A stretch of 44,090 nt of DNA from Pseudomonas kielensis (GCF_014236655.1 NZ_JACMYG010000037.1:1-44090), one strand, 5' to 3'. Counted from the first letter of the stretch, positions 1 through 8,335 are shown. Numbers and translations are program-made. Notes: a model not told the origin generated them from the sequence alone.

Positions 1-1
1 T

Positions 2-283
2 ATTCAGGAGGTGTGTATTGGCGATTCGGGGGCGGCTTGCGAGAAGGTCAGGTTTACCGAGGGAGGGAAGTTTGCTGGGGCCACAGGTGCGGGGGCTTTG
101 GTGGGCGCGGCAGCCAAATATGCCAGCGGTTCAATCTGCCTGGCGCTTGGCGTATCCACAGGTATCGGAGGTGTTGTCTGTGTCGCGGCCATAGTGGGGA
201 CAGGTGCCTGGGTGGGTACGGAGTACGGTGGTATGGCTGGTGAAGATTTAGGTGAAATATTGTACGAAAAAACCTTGCCATGA
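2..283 (+). CDS. C-terminal part of a glycine-rich membrane-active toxin (left-truncated by window)
   Basis: The frame is open to the left window edge, so this is the 3' end of a larger gene; the GTG at 11 is not a credible start. The visible 93 residues are rich in Gly/Ala with long hydrophobic stretches (GATGAGALVGAAA, then a segment ending VVCVAAIVGTGAWVG), a glycine-zipper pattern typical of pore-forming or membrane-inserting toxin tips. It overlaps the next gene by ATGA, and that gene encodes a small two-TM protein, the usual layout of an effector followed by its immunity gene. A second, broken copy of the region that should lie just upstream of the window edge is found at 670-903. The type VI effector identity is an inference; another polymorphic toxin class (Rhs or contact-dependent) is possible because the N-terminal delivery domain is outside the window. 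Confidence 0.6.
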   Translation: MQEVCIGDSGAACEKVRFTEGGKFAGATGAGALVGAAAKYASGSICLALGVSTGIGGVVCVAAIVGTGAWVGTEYGGMAGEDLGEILYEKTLP

Positions 284-669
284 CAGCGGAAGAGTTTTGG
301 AAGTCATGGCTCGCTTTCGGGCTTTTGTCCGGCCCAGGCCTGCTTGGTTTTTTGAGTATTGCCTATAGCCAGTACCTGCGCCGTTGTCATCTGCAAGCAA
401 TGAAAGAGGCAATGAAGAACAGCCGCTATATTTGTATTTGGGGAACAAATCTCGGGAAGCGCGGTTGGATCTGGTCCCTCTTGGAGATGGCAAAAATCTC
501 CCAGATGATCACGATGCCAAGAAGCTCGCTTCAGGTCGGTGAGCTGGATCCAGACGATCTTGAAAACTTCCCTACCCACCTTAAACGTCTACTGAAAATC
601 AATTCAGTGATATTGGTTGGTGGCGCTACTTGGTTCGTGATTGTAGTTGTGCTGCTGAAGTTTAAATAA
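280..669 (+). CDS. Putative membrane immunity protein for the upstream toxin
   Basis: A 129-residue protein whose ATG overlaps the toxin stop codon (ATGA), implying translational coupling. It has one hydrophobic segment near residues 10-28 (LAFGLLSGPGLLGFLSIAY) and a second at the C-terminus (about 105-127, SVILVGGATWFVIVVVLL), with a basic and polar middle. Two-TM inner-membrane proteins of this size commonly neutralise pore-forming toxins by binding them in the membrane. No family is recognised from sequence alone; the role rests on position, size and topology. Confidence 0.55.
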   Translation: MTAEEFWKSWLAFGLLSGPGLLGFLSIAYSQYLRRCHLQAMKEAMKNSRYICIWGTNLGKRGWIWSLLEMAKISQMITMPRSSLQVGELDPDDLENFPTHLKRLLKINSVILVGGATWFVIVVVLLKFK

Positions 670-903
670 CGTGATCGAAGATACTCCGAACTGAAAACAA
701 CCCTCGGCATTTCCAGTCGAAGCCTGGTCCATCATTGGGATAAGGCCGGGGCGCCGGGACAGATACCGGGGTATGCCACGCATGTCAGCGCTACCAGTCG
801 TGCTGCCCAATATATGCAGTCGGGTGGCTACATCGGGATTGGTATTGGCGGGGTGTCTTCGTTGTTGGCGATTCAGGGGGTGTGTAGCGGCGATTTGGGG
901 GCG
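670..903 (+). pseudogene. Displaced, truncated fragment of the toxin gene
   Basis: Directly after the immunity stop codon the same frame continues without a start codon and encodes about 75 residues (containing LKTTLGISSRSLVHHWDKAG and a Gly/Ile-rich hydrophobic stretch) ending in AIQGVCSGDLGAA. That end matches the first residues visible in the window (IQEVCIGDSGAA) at both protein and DNA level (attcagg.ggtgtgta..ggcgat). So this is a copy of toxin sequence that in the intact gene lies just before and across the left window edge. The match stops at about 903, where the sequence becomes the antisense of a LysE-like gene; the frame then runs meaninglessly to 1035. It resembles an orphan toxin tip left by tip exchange, now broken. 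Confidence 0.6.
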
Positions 904-1169
904 GCAGCACCGCAATACTTGAGCAGGCTGAAGGCCAGCTCCGACAGCGCGATCAATGCCCCCTGGCCAAAGGCGACTGCAGCGCCCCACAGCAAGCAGC
1001 CGGCATTGATGCCCAAGGCCGCACGCATCGCCTGACGTCTACCCTCTACCCTCTACCCTCTACCCTCTACCGTCGCGGTTCGCAGCACCAATGCGGTGTC
1101 GAGGCCCGGTGTCAGGGTCAGTAGGGGGGCCGCGAGGGTGAAGGCCTGGAAGTTGTCAGTAATGGACAT
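902..1169 (-). pseudogene. Truncated LysE/RhtB-family amino-acid exporter remnant
   Basis: Reading minus from the ATG at 1169 gives MSITDNFQAFTLAAPLLTLTPGLDTALVLRTATVEG, then after a repeat tract RRQAMRAALGINAGCLLWGAAVAFGQGALIALSELAFSLLKYCGAA, which is the N-terminal third of a LysE/RhtB exporter (Pro-Gly-x-Asp-x-x-x-V in TM1, GIN-G in TM2). Two lesions are visible: a 7-bp tandem repeat at 1040-1074 that adds 21 bp and puts a TAG in frame, and loss of the rest of the gene at about 902 where toxin sequence begins. The adjacent TetR gene may once have served it. Confidence 0.65.
1040..1074. repeat. Heptanucleotide tandem repeat inside the LysE remnant
   Basis: Four exact copies of taccctc (1040-1067) followed by a fifth copy with one change (taccgtc). 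On the coding (minus) strand one gagggta unit would keep the exporter frame open (TVEGRRQA); the four units present add 21 bp and create an in-frame TAG. Unit length 7 is not a multiple of 3, so copy-number change would alter the frame. Confidence 0.85.
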
Positions 1170-1203
1170 GGGCGAAGGCCTGTGCAGTCAGCCAGCGGGC
1201 AAA

Positions 1204-1839
1204 TTAGCACAGGCCCGCCGAGCTGCCACTGCGTTCGACCATCGCGACAATGGTTGCAAACAGTTCGTCTTGCGCCTCGGTAGCGGTGATTTCACCTGTC
1301 GTGGCGGCGTGGGAGAGCGCCTCGGCGGCGCCCAGCATCGCGCGCAGGCCGGCGGCTCCAATCTGCGCACCCTTGGCGAAAGGGGCGAGGGCGCTGCGGC
1401 ATTTCTCCATGAAGATGGCCTGGTACTCAGCCTTGATTTTTTCCAGCTCCGGCGAGCTCGCCAGCGCTGCGATCACCCCAGGTATCTCGTTGCCCTGCAG
1501 CAAGACGCACTCGACATAGGAGCTGGCGATTACGCTTGCCCGACTGGCCAGGGTCGGTTCGCTCGCCGCGAGCGCCGCGTCCATCAGTGCCGTCTGGCGT
1601 CCGTCGAAATCCTGATAGAGCGCCGCCAGCAGCCCCGGCCGGGTGACGAAATGGTCATAGACCACGGGTTTGGTCACCCCGGCTGCTTCGGCGAGGCGTC
1701 CCAGGGTCAAGGCCTCGGTGCCTTCCTCCCGGACCAGTTGCCAGGCGACCTCCAGTAACTGACGCAGGCGGTCTTCGCGAGACAGGCGACGACGCGCTGG
1801 GGCAGTGGGATCTGGCTGGAGCGGTTGGCGACTTGACAT
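1204..1839 (-). CDS. TetR/AcrR-family transcriptional repressor
   Basis: A 211-residue protein with an N-terminal TetR helix-turn-helix at about residues 25-75 (LTLGRLAEAAGVTKPVVYDHF, the conserved tyrosine-aspartate-HF recognition helix) and a helical ligand-binding C-terminal domain. It is divergent from the quinone-reductase gene at 1924, and the 84-bp intergenic region holds TAACTTA direct repeats and TATATAC/GTATATA arms, so autoregulation and control of that reductase are likely. No strong Shine-Dalgarno precedes the ATG at 1839. The ligand cannot be told from sequence. Confidence 0.85.
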   Translation of the reverse strand: MSSRQPLQPDPTAPARRRLSREDRLRQLLEVAWQLVREEGTEALTLGRLAEAAGVTKPVVYDHFVTRPGLLAALYQDFDGRQTALMDAALAASEPTLASRASVIASSYVECVLLQGNEIPGVIAALASSPELEKIKAEYQAIFMEKCRSALAPFAKGAQIGAAGLRAMLGAAEALSHAATTGEITATEAQDELFATIVAMVERSGSSAGLC

Positions 1840-1842
1840 GTT

Positions 1843-1889
1843 TATATACCAAAAGTAACTTAGTGGCGTTAACTTACTAAAAGTATATA
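1843..1889. promoter_or_regulatory. Probable TetR operator/divergent promoter region
   Basis: The AT-rich gap between the two start codons contains outer arms TATATAC (1843-1849) and GTATATA (1883-1889), and two direct TAACTTA repeats at 1856-1862 and 1870-1876, 14 bp apart. It stands out from the GC-rich surroundings. Assignment to the neighbouring TetR protein is by position. Confidence 0.5.
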
Positions 1890-1923
1890 GCTCTCGTCCT
1901 CACCCGTCAGCAGGAGTTTTGCC

Positions 1924-2571
1924 ATGCACGCACTCATCGTGGTCGCTCATCATGATCCCCACTCGCTGAGCCAGAGTATCGCGGCGCAGGTCGCCCAGGG
2001 CCTGGCCGATAACGGCAACACATTTGAAGTCGCTGACCTGTGGGCGGAAGGCTTCGACCCCAGGTTTGGCGCCGCCGATTTTTCCGTGCATCACCGCCAA
2101 GCTCCAGTGCCTGCCGACGTGGTGGCCGAGCAAGCCCGAATCGACCGCGCCAATGCCCTGGTGCTGGTGTATCCGGTGTTCTGGTGGTCGATGCCGGCGC
2201 TGCTCAAGGGCTGGATCGATCGGGTGTTCGCCAATGGCTGGGCATTCGATTTCACCGCAGACGCCCCACTGCTGAAAAAACTCCAGCACCTGCAGGTGCA
2301 CCTGATTGGGGTGGGTGGCGCGGACCGCGGCACCTACGAACGGCACGGCTATGGGCCGGCGATGAAGACTCAGATTGATCACGGGATCTTCGATTACTGC
2401 GGGGCCCAGGTCATGACGTCTGAGTTATTGCTGGAGTCGGAAACCCAAGACCCGCAGGTGCATCTGGAACTGGCGCGGCAGTTGGGTCGCAGTCTGTTCA
2501 GTGCAACGCTGGCCGATCGTGCGGTACGGGCTCAAGGCCCGACCGCGCTCAAGGAATCGCATAGACCTTGA
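1924..2571 (+). CDS. NAD(P)H dehydrogenase (quinone), flavodoxin-like fold
   Basis: 215 residues of the NQO1/MdaB/KefF flavodoxin-like family: N-terminal beta strand MHALIVVAHHDPHSLSQSIA (FMN/FAD phosphate loop region) and the signature VLVYPVFWWSMPALLKGWIDRVF at about residues 77-99. Predicted to reduce quinones or azo/nitro compounds with NAD(P)H in the cytoplasm. AGGAG lies 7 nt before the ATG. Its 3' end overlaps the convergent solute-binding protein gene by 23 bp. Likely repressed by the divergent TetR protein and induced by an electrophile or quinone (inference). Confidence 0.85.
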   Translation: MHALIVVAHHDPHSLSQSIAAQVAQGLADNGNTFEVADLWAEGFDPRFGAADFSVHHRQAPVPADVVAEQARIDRANALVLVYPVFWWSMPALLKGWIDRVFANGWAFDFTADAPLLKKLQHLQVHLIGVGGADRGTYERHGYGPAMKTQIDHGIFDYCGAQVMTSELLLESETQDPQVHLELARQLGRSLFSATLADRAVRAQGPTALKESHRP

Positions 2572-3454
2572 ACAGTTTTTTCGCCATCTCGCCGACACCG
2601 CCCAGGTGCCTGGCGTAGGCCTGCTCGATCTCGCCTGAGCGATACATCTCACTGAGGGCCGTGTCGACCAGCAGGCGGAAATCTTCATCATCGCGTGCCA
2701 GCGCCATGGCCGTCGGCGAGTACTCGAACACTCGATCCAGCAGGATCAGGTTGGAGGTGGCGGGTTGATTGGCGAGCAGGTTGCTCAGCAGCATGCGTTC
2801 GGCGAAGAAGGCATCGGCCTTGCCTTCGGCGACCAGCTTGAGGCCCGCGGCGGTGTCCGGCACGGTGACCAGGTTGGACACCACGCCCAGCAGTTGCATC
2901 TGTTGGCGGATCCAGGCTTCGCTGATGCCGCCAGCGGTGGTGGCGTAGGTCTGGTTGGACAGCCCATGATTGACGGTCGCCCGCCAGGTCGGGCCGGTAC
3001 GGGCGACCTTGCCATTGAGTACATTGAGCAGCGACTCGGCGGCATCCTGGCGCACCACGGCCGAAAGACCGGCGGTGTAGATCGGGATCGAATAGCTCAC
3101 CCGTTGTCGGCGCTTCAGGGTGGGCGGGGTCGGCGTACAGAGGATGTCGACCTTGCCCGAGCTGACGGCCAACATCTCATCGTCGATGGTCATAGGTTGG
3201 TAACGCACCTGCAACGTCGGCAAACCCAGCTCGCTCTTGAGCTTGTCGGCGACTTTCAGGCAGAGGTCGATTGCATATCCCTGGGCGCTGTCGCCGGCCT
3301 GGACACTGAAGGGCGCCAGGTTGGCCATATACCCCAGGGTCAACGTATTGCTCGCCCGCACGCGCTCAAGGGTACTGGCGCTGGCGATAACCGGCGCCAT
3401 CGCCAGCAGGCAGGCGAAGAGCAGGTGGGTGGCTCTGGTGCGTTGTGGCTTCAT
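2549..3454 (-). CDS. Periplasmic amino-acid-type solute-binding protein (SBP_bac_3)
   Basis: 301 residues from the ATG at 3454, beginning MKPQRTRATHLLFACLLAMAPVIASAS, a clear Sec signal peptide with an ASA-type cleavage site. The mature part has the family-3 binding protein pattern (LTLGYMANLAPFSVQ..., SAQGYAIDLCLKVADKL, VDILCTPTPPTLKRR, AEGKADAFFAER). The frame is open further upstream to 3868 but that stretch lies antisense to the permease and is non-coding. No ABC permease or ATPase is adjacent, so it may feed a distant transporter or act as a sensor-type binding protein. It sits just downstream of the PotE-like gene on the same strand (47 bp gap) and could be cotranscribed. Confidence 0.8.
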   Translation of the reverse strand: MKPQRTRATHLLFACLLAMAPVIASASTLERVRASNTLTLGYMANLAPFSVQAGDSAQGYAIDLCLKVADKLKSELGLPTLQVRYQPMTIDDEMLAVSSGKVDILCTPTPPTLKRRQRVSYSIPIYTAGLSAVVRQDAAESLLNVLNGKVARTGPTWRATVNHGLSNQTYATTAGGISEAWIRQQMQLLGVVSNLVTVPDTAAGLKLVAEGKADAFFAERMLLSNLLANQPATSNLILLDRVFEYSPTAMALARDDEDFRLLVDTALSEMYRSGEIEQAYARHLGGVGEMAKKLFKVYAIP

Positions 3455-3501
3455 CGTCGGGCGCCCCGCAGTCGGCTGTCTATGCGATCTGGAAATCAGT
3501 G

Positions 3502-4851
3502 CTAGGGATTGGTTCCGGTCCCGGTGCCGGCCTCGGCGGGTGCAGGGATGTCGACAAACCGCTTGGAGAGAAAGCCGTAGAGCAGGTAGCCGAATGCCAG
3601 GACCATCAGGCCGCCGAACACCGCATCCTTGCCGCAGGCGTACAGGGCGTACAACGAATAGGCCACGGCGATCAGCAACAGCACGGTGTTGCGCGTGTAG
3701 ATCGCCGCGCTGACGCGGGCTTTGTACATCATCACCAGCAGCCCGGTGGCGGCTGTCACGTAGGGGATCAGGTTGGTCACCGCCGCCAGGCTGACCAGCT
3801 TGGCGAACTGGGCGCTGGCGTTGGGGGAGATGGTCGACAGCGCCATCAAGGTCTGCAACACGCCGCACACCAGCATGCCGATGATGGGGGCATCCTGGGC
3901 ACTGACCTTGCTGAAGAATTTCGGGAACATCCCTTGGTCAGCGGTCATCTTTGCCGTTTGCGCCAGGGTGAACTGCCACCCCAGCAGCGAACCGACACAG
4001 GCCATCACGGCCAGCGCCATGACGATGTTGCCCACCACGGGGTTGAACATATGGGCATAGACCAGCGCGAAGGGCGCGGTCGAGTTGGCCAGTTCAGCGT
4101 TGGGGATCATCCCCTGGATCACCGTCGTCGACAGCACATAGACCACGGCTGCACCGAGGGTGCCGAACAGGCAGGCCAGGGGCACGTTGCGCTTGGGATT
4201 CTCCACCGCATCGCTGGCCTGGGCCGCCGACTCCATGCCCAGAAACGCCCACAGGGTCAGGGGAATGGCTTTGCTGATGGCATCGGAGATCGGCAGGTTA
4301 TTGGGGTTCCAGGCGGCAATCAGCACTTCGGGTTTGAACCAGAACCAGCCAATGATGCTCAACCCCGCCACCGGGACAATCACCCCCCACACGGTCAGCG
4401 CACCGATCTTGCCGGTGATGCGCGGGCCCCCGAAGTTGGCCACCGTGGTCAACCAGAGCAGGCCGACCGTACCGACGAACAGGGGAATGGCACCACTGCC
4501 AAGCCAAGGCACGAACGAGGTCATGTAGCCCACCGCAGAGATGGCGACGGCCACGTTGGCGATGCCCAGGGAGAGAAAGTACAGGTACGAACAGAGGAAG
4601 AAACCCGATTTGGCGTGGGCTTCCTCGGTGTAGGCGGACAACCCGCCGGAACGCATGCAATAGATGCCGCACTGGGAAAAACAGTAGGCGATAGCCATGG
4701 AACCGATGGCCGTGACGATCCATGACAGCAACGAGACGGCCCCCAGTTGGGCCATGCTCGTGGGCAGCAGGATGATGCCCGACCCCATCATGTTCACCGT
4801 CACCAGTGTGGTGAGCCCGGTGAGGCTCATTTTTTTGCTTGAGTCGGCCAT
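3502..4851 (-). CDS. PotE-like APC-family antiporter/permease
   Basis: 449 residues, about 12 TM segments, APC superfamily. It tracks E. coli PotE closely from memory: VNMMGSGIILLPT in TM1, the GSMAIAYCFSQCGIY stretch, IANVAVAISAVGY, TVANFGGPRITGKI, LWAFLGMESAAQASDAVENPKRNVP, NSTAPF and GSLLGWQFTLAQTAKM. PotE exchanges putrescine for ornithine at the inner membrane; a related amine or basic amino-acid substrate is likely, but no decarboxylase gene is next to it to confirm. I chose the ATG at 4851 because GAGGA lies 6 nt upstream; the ATG at 4857 would place that Shine-Dalgarno adjacent to it. The C-terminus ends in a short Gly/Thr repeat (GTGTGTNP). Confidence 0.8.
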   Translation of the reverse strand: MADSSKKMSLTGLTTLVTVNMMGSGIILLPTSMAQLGAVSLLSWIVTAIGSMAIAYCFSQCGIYCMRSGGLSAYTEEAHAKSGFFLCSYLYFLSLGIANVAVAISAVGYMTSFVPWLGSGAIPLFVGTVGLLWLTTVANFGGPRITGKIGALTVWGVIVPVAGLSIIGWFWFKPEVLIAAWNPNNLPISDAISKAIPLTLWAFLGMESAAQASDAVENPKRNVPLACLFGTLGAAVVYVLSTTVIQGMIPNAELANSTAPFALVYAHMFNPVVGNIVMALAVMACVGSLLGWQFTLAQTAKMTADQGMFPKFFSKVSAQDAPIIGMLVCGVLQTLMALSTISPNASAQFAKLVSLAAVTNLIPYVTAATGLLVMMYKARVSAAIYTRNTVLLLIAVAYSLYALYACGKDAVFGGLMVLAFGYLLYGFLSKRFVDIPAPAEAGTGTGTNP

Positions 4852-4965
4852 CACCATTCCTCGATTTACCCAACACACAGCGCCGGCAGGTGAGATCAGC
4901 GTAGCAGTGGGATCGAGATCGAGCCTGGTTCGACAGCAAGCATTTATTGGGTAAACGCGGTTTTT

Positions 4966-5637
4966 TTAGTCCTGGCGCTGGGCAATCAACAGCAGCGACT
5001 GCGGCACCGGGCTCTGTGGGTGCTGCGGTTCCTGCAGGCCGCTCAGCCGGAAGCCGGCCATGTCCAGGGCGTTGAACCAGCTGGACAAGGTGCGCATGTA
5101 CCACGGCATCGGTTGCCAGTCGCCCTTGAACCCGGCGAAGGTCTCTTGGCGCCAGCCGTCCTGGTACTCGCCCGCTGCCGCCGTCCAGGGGTGCAACGTC
5201 TGGATCAGCAGGGCGCCGTCGGGGGCGAGCAGGGCGTGCAGGGCGCTGAGCAGGGGGATGATGTCCTGGTGCAGCAGGGCGAAGTTGGCGCAGATCAGCG
5301 GGTACTGGTTGCCGATATCGACCCGGGCCTCGACCAGCGCCTCATAACTGGCCAGGTGTACGGGCGCCGAGCCTGCTGCCCGCGCCGCCTCCACCAGGGA
5401 TTGCGTACCGTCCACGCCGACCGCCTCGATCCCGCGTTTTGTCAGCTCACGCAACAGCCAGCCTTCACCGCAACCCAGATCGAGTACGCGTTCGGGCTGG
5501 CGCCCGAGCACTGCCAGCAGTATCGCCTGGTCAGTGACCTGCCGGCGGCTTTCAATGCTGGCGCTGCGCACCGCCTCGATCCAGGAAGAGGCGTTGTGGT
5601 GCCAGCTTTGCAGCAGGGCGGATTCGGCATCGGACAT
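4966..5637 (-). CDS. Class I SAM-dependent methyltransferase
   Basis: 223 residues with the Rossmann methyltransferase motif I VLDLGCGEGWLLRELTKRG at about 51-69, acidic residue after beta2 (VGVDGTQ) and motif post-II/III region (ALLAPDGALLIQTLHPW). The HPW/WF-rich C-terminal half resembles the Methyltransf_11/UbiE-like small-molecule group. It is separated by 114 bp from the permease on the same strand. Substrate not identifiable. Confidence 0.8.
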   Translation of the reverse strand: MSDAESALLQSWHHNASSWIEAVRSASIESRRQVTDQAILLAVLGRQPERVLDLGCGEGWLLRELTKRGIEAVGVDGTQSLVEAARAAGSAPVHLASYEALVEARVDIGNQYPLICANFALLHQDIIPLLSALHALLAPDGALLIQTLHPWTAAAGEYQDGWRQETFAGFKGDWQPMPWYMRTLSSWFNALDMAGFRLSGLQEPQHPQSPVPQSLLLIAQRQD

Positions 5638-5790
5638 CTGGACCTCCAGGCCTTTGGCAGGCAGCGCGAAGAATTTTTCACACTACACTGAAACTGGATC
5701 GGGCCCCAGGGGCTGACGTTACCCGTGTTCTGGCCAATCAATTTTGCGCAACGCACAGCAGATCGATTCAACAGTGATAAGGATCAGTGC

Positions 5791-6453
5791 ATGGCCAACA
5801 CAGACGACGCAAAGTGCGCGCGGGTCCTGGACCCCGTCGAGCGAGTCACCGAAGTGATCTTCGGTCTGCTCATGGCAATGACCTTCACCGGCACCATCAG
5901 CGTCGCGACCGGCGGCCAGGAGGAAGAGCGCACGATGATGATCGCCGCGTTGGGCTGCAACCTGGCCTGGGGCCTGGCCGATGCGGTGATGTATCTGCTG
6001 CGCAGCCTGGTCGAACACAGCCGCAAGCGCACGTTGCTCGCCAGTCTGCGGGACGGGTCGGATCCGGCCGCCGGGCGGGCGCTGATCGCGCAGGCGTTGC
6101 CCGGGCGCCTGGTGGCTGCGGCCGGTACCGAGGAGCTGGAGGCATTGCGGCAACGGTTGATCCGCCACGCTGCGACGGCGGTGCAACCGCGCCTGGGCTG
6201 GGATGACTTCAAGGGCGCTGTCGGGGTTTTCCTGCTGGTGGTGTTGTCGACATTTCCCCTCGTGGTGCCGTTCCTGCTGCTCGATCAGACGGCGCTGGCG
6301 GTTCGTCTGTCCAACCTGATCGGATTGCTGGTGCTGTTCATTGCCGGTTGGGTGCTGGCCAAGTATGCCGGTGGCAAACCCTGGCAAGGCGCGTTGACCA
6401 CGGCCACCACCGGCGCTGCGCTGATCGCCGCGATTATCGCCCTCGGCGGCTGA
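5791..6453 (+). CDS. VIT1/CCC1-like integral membrane protein
   Basis: 220 residues from the ATG at 5791 (AAGGA about 7 nt upstream); the upstream in-frame extension to 5725 is not needed. Begins ...DPVERVTEVIFGLLMAMTFTGTISVATGG, resembling TM1 of VIT1/CCC1-type transporters, followed by a second membrane segment (IAALGCNLAWGLADAVMYLL), a charged central helix region (about 70-140), and three C-terminal TM segments (VGVFLLVVLSTFPLVVPFLLL, LIGLLVLFIAGWVLA, TATTGAALIAAIIALGG). Possible metal (Fe/Mn) handling, but the classical central metal-binding domain is shortened, so function is uncertain. Confidence 0.65.
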   Translation: MANTDDAKCARVLDPVERVTEVIFGLLMAMTFTGTISVATGGQEEERTMMIAALGCNLAWGLADAVMYLLRSLVEHSRKRTLLASLRDGSDPAAGRALIAQALPGRLVAAAGTEELEALRQRLIRHAATAVQPRLGWDDFKGAVGVFLLVVLSTFPLVVPFLLLDQTALAVRLSNLIGLLVLFIAGWVLAKYAGGKPWQGALTTATTGAALIAAIIALGG

Positions 6454-6544
6454 GCGCCGCGCGGCGCGCCTGGGTACCTGCGTGATAGCCAATCTTGTTC
6501 CCTGTTGATTTTTCCATTCGCTCTACAGTAGAAGGCCCCCGCCC

Positions 6545-8314
6545 ATGAGCCAGACGGATCCCTTGCCTCCCGCCCCGGAACCTGGGCGTATCGCCCATCG
6601 CCAGTCCAGCGACAGCCAGCCCGGCTGGGCCCGCTGGCTGCCTGGCCTGCAAACGCTGCGGCATTACCAGCTCGCCTGGTTGCGCCACGACATCGTCGCC
6701 GGGCTGGTGCTGACCACCATGCTGGTGCCCGTGGGCATCGCCTATGCGGTGGCGTCCGGCGTGCCCGGTATCTATGGACTCTACGCGACCATCATTCCGC
6801 TGCTGGCCTATGCCTTGTTCGGCCCCAGCCGGATCCTGGTGCTGGGGCCGGACTCCTCCCTGGCGGCGGTGATCCTCGCGGTGGTGCTGCCACTGTCCGG
6901 TGGCGATCCGCAACGGGCCATCGCCCTGGCGGGAATGATGGCGCTCGTCTCGGGAACCGTGTGCATCCTGGCGGGCATCGCGCGCCTGGGGTTCATCACC
7001 GAGCTGCTGTCCAAACCGATTCGGTATGGCTACATGAACGGGATCGCGGTGACCGTACTGATCAGCCAGTTGCCCAAGCTGTTCGGGTTTTCCATCGACT
7101 CCGATGGCCCACTGCGCAACCTGTGGTCGATCACCAGCGGGGTGCTGGACGGCAGGAGCAACTGGACCACCTTCGCCGTGGGCGCTGCCACCCTGGCCGT
7201 GATTCTGCTGCTCAAGGGCAACAAACGTGTGCCGGGCATCCTGATCGCGGTGGCCGGTGCGACGATCGCCGTGGGGCTGCTGGACCTTGGTGCGCGGGCC
7301 GGGGTGGCGGTACTGGGCTCGTTGCCGCAAGGGTTGCCGGCATTCGCGCTGCCGTGGATCACCCGTGACGATATCGTCCCGGTGCTGATCGGCGGTTGTG
7401 CCGTGGCCCTGGTGTCATTCGCCGACACCAGCGTGCTGTCACGGGTCTATGCGGCGCGGACCCGCACCTATGTCGACCCGAACCAGGAAATGGCGGGGCT
7501 GGGTTTCGCCAACCTGGCCGCCGGGTTTTTCCAGGGCTTTCCCATCAGTAGCAGCTCTTCGCGGACCCCGGTGGCCGAAGCCGCTGGAGCCAAGACCCAA
7601 CTCACCGGGGTGGTCGGTGCGCTGGCGGTGGCGGGGCTGCTGATGGTGGCGCCGAACCTGTTGCAAGACCTGCCCAGCAGCGCCCTGGCCGCCGTGGTGA
7701 TTGCGTCCGCCATCGGCCTGATCGAGGTCAGCGACCTGCGCCGGATCTACCGAATCCAGCGCTGGGAGTTCTGGTTGTCGATCGTCTGCACCATCGGCGT
7801 TGCCGTACTGGGGGCGATCGAAGGCATTGGCCTGGCGATCGTGATCGCCATTATCGAATTCCTCTGGGATGCCTGGCGGCCTTATTCCGCGGTGCTCGGG
7901 CAGGCTGCCGGGGTCAAGGGTTACCACGACATCCAGCGTTACCCTGACGCGAGCCTGATCCCGGGGCTGGTGTTGTTTCGCTGGGATGCGCCGTTGTTTT
8001 TTGCCAATGGCGAACTGTTCAACGACCGCGTGCTGGAAGCCGTGGCCGCCTCCCCAACGCCGGTGCGCTGGCTGGTGGTGGCGGCGGAGCCGGTGACCAG
8101 TGTCGATGTGACCTCCGCCGACATGCTGGCCGAACTGCACGAAACCCTGCAGGCGGCGGGGATCACGTTGTGCATGGCCGAGATGAAGGACCCGGTCAAG
8201 GACAAGCTCAAGCGTTTCGGTCTGTTCGACCGGCTCGGTGAAACGGCGTTTTTTGCAACCATCGACGATGCCGTCGACAGCTACCTGGCGCTCGCGCCGT
8301 TGGATCAACGCTGA
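6545..8314 (+). CDS. SulP-family anion transporter with STAS domain
   Basis: 589 residues of the SulP/SLC26 family: an N-terminal cytoplasmic tail, about 14 TM segments starting near residue 50 (DIVAGLVLTTMLVPVGIAYAVASGVPGIYGLYATIIP, the family signature), the conserved GFANLAAGFFQGFPISSSSSRTPVAEAAGAKTQL segment near residues 320-355, and a C-terminal STAS domain (about 445-565, containing PGLVLFRWDAPLFFANGE and VTSVDVTSADMLAEL). Family members move sulfate, bicarbonate or dicarboxylates with Na+ or H+. No adjacent carbonic anhydrase or sulfur gene indicates the substrate. Confidence 0.9.
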   Translation: MSQTDPLPPAPEPGRIAHRQSSDSQPGWARWLPGLQTLRHYQLAWLRHDIVAGLVLTTMLVPVGIAYAVASGVPGIYGLYATIIPLLAYALFGPSRILVLGPDSSLAAVILAVVLPLSGGDPQRAIALAGMMALVSGTVCILAGIARLGFITELLSKPIRYGYMNGIAVTVLISQLPKLFGFSIDSDGPLRNLWSITSGVLDGRSNWTTFAVGAATLAVILLLKGNKRVPGILIAVAGATIAVGLLDLGARAGVAVLGSLPQGLPAFALPWITRDDIVPVLIGGCAVALVSFADTSVLSRVYAARTRTYVDPNQEMAGLGFANLAAGFFQGFPISSSSSRTPVAEAAGAKTQLTGVVGALAVAGLLMVAPNLLQDLPSSALAAVVIASAIGLIEVSDLRRIYRIQRWEFWLSIVCTIGVAVLGAIEGIGLAIVIAIIEFLWDAWRPYSAVLGQAAGVKGYHDIQRYPDASLIPGLVLFRWDAPLFFANGELFNDRVLEAVAASPTPVRWLVVAAEPVTSVDVTSADMLAELHETLQAAGITLCMAEMKDPVKDKLKRFGLFDRLGETAFFATIDDAVDSYLALAPLDQR

Positions 8315-8335
8315 GCACTTGGCTGGCGCTCATGG

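Noticed and set aside
3455..3868. Upstream in-frame extension of the solute-binding protein
   Set aside because: It is antisense to the PotE-like gene, has no protein-like sequence, and a signal peptide starts at the ATG at 3454.
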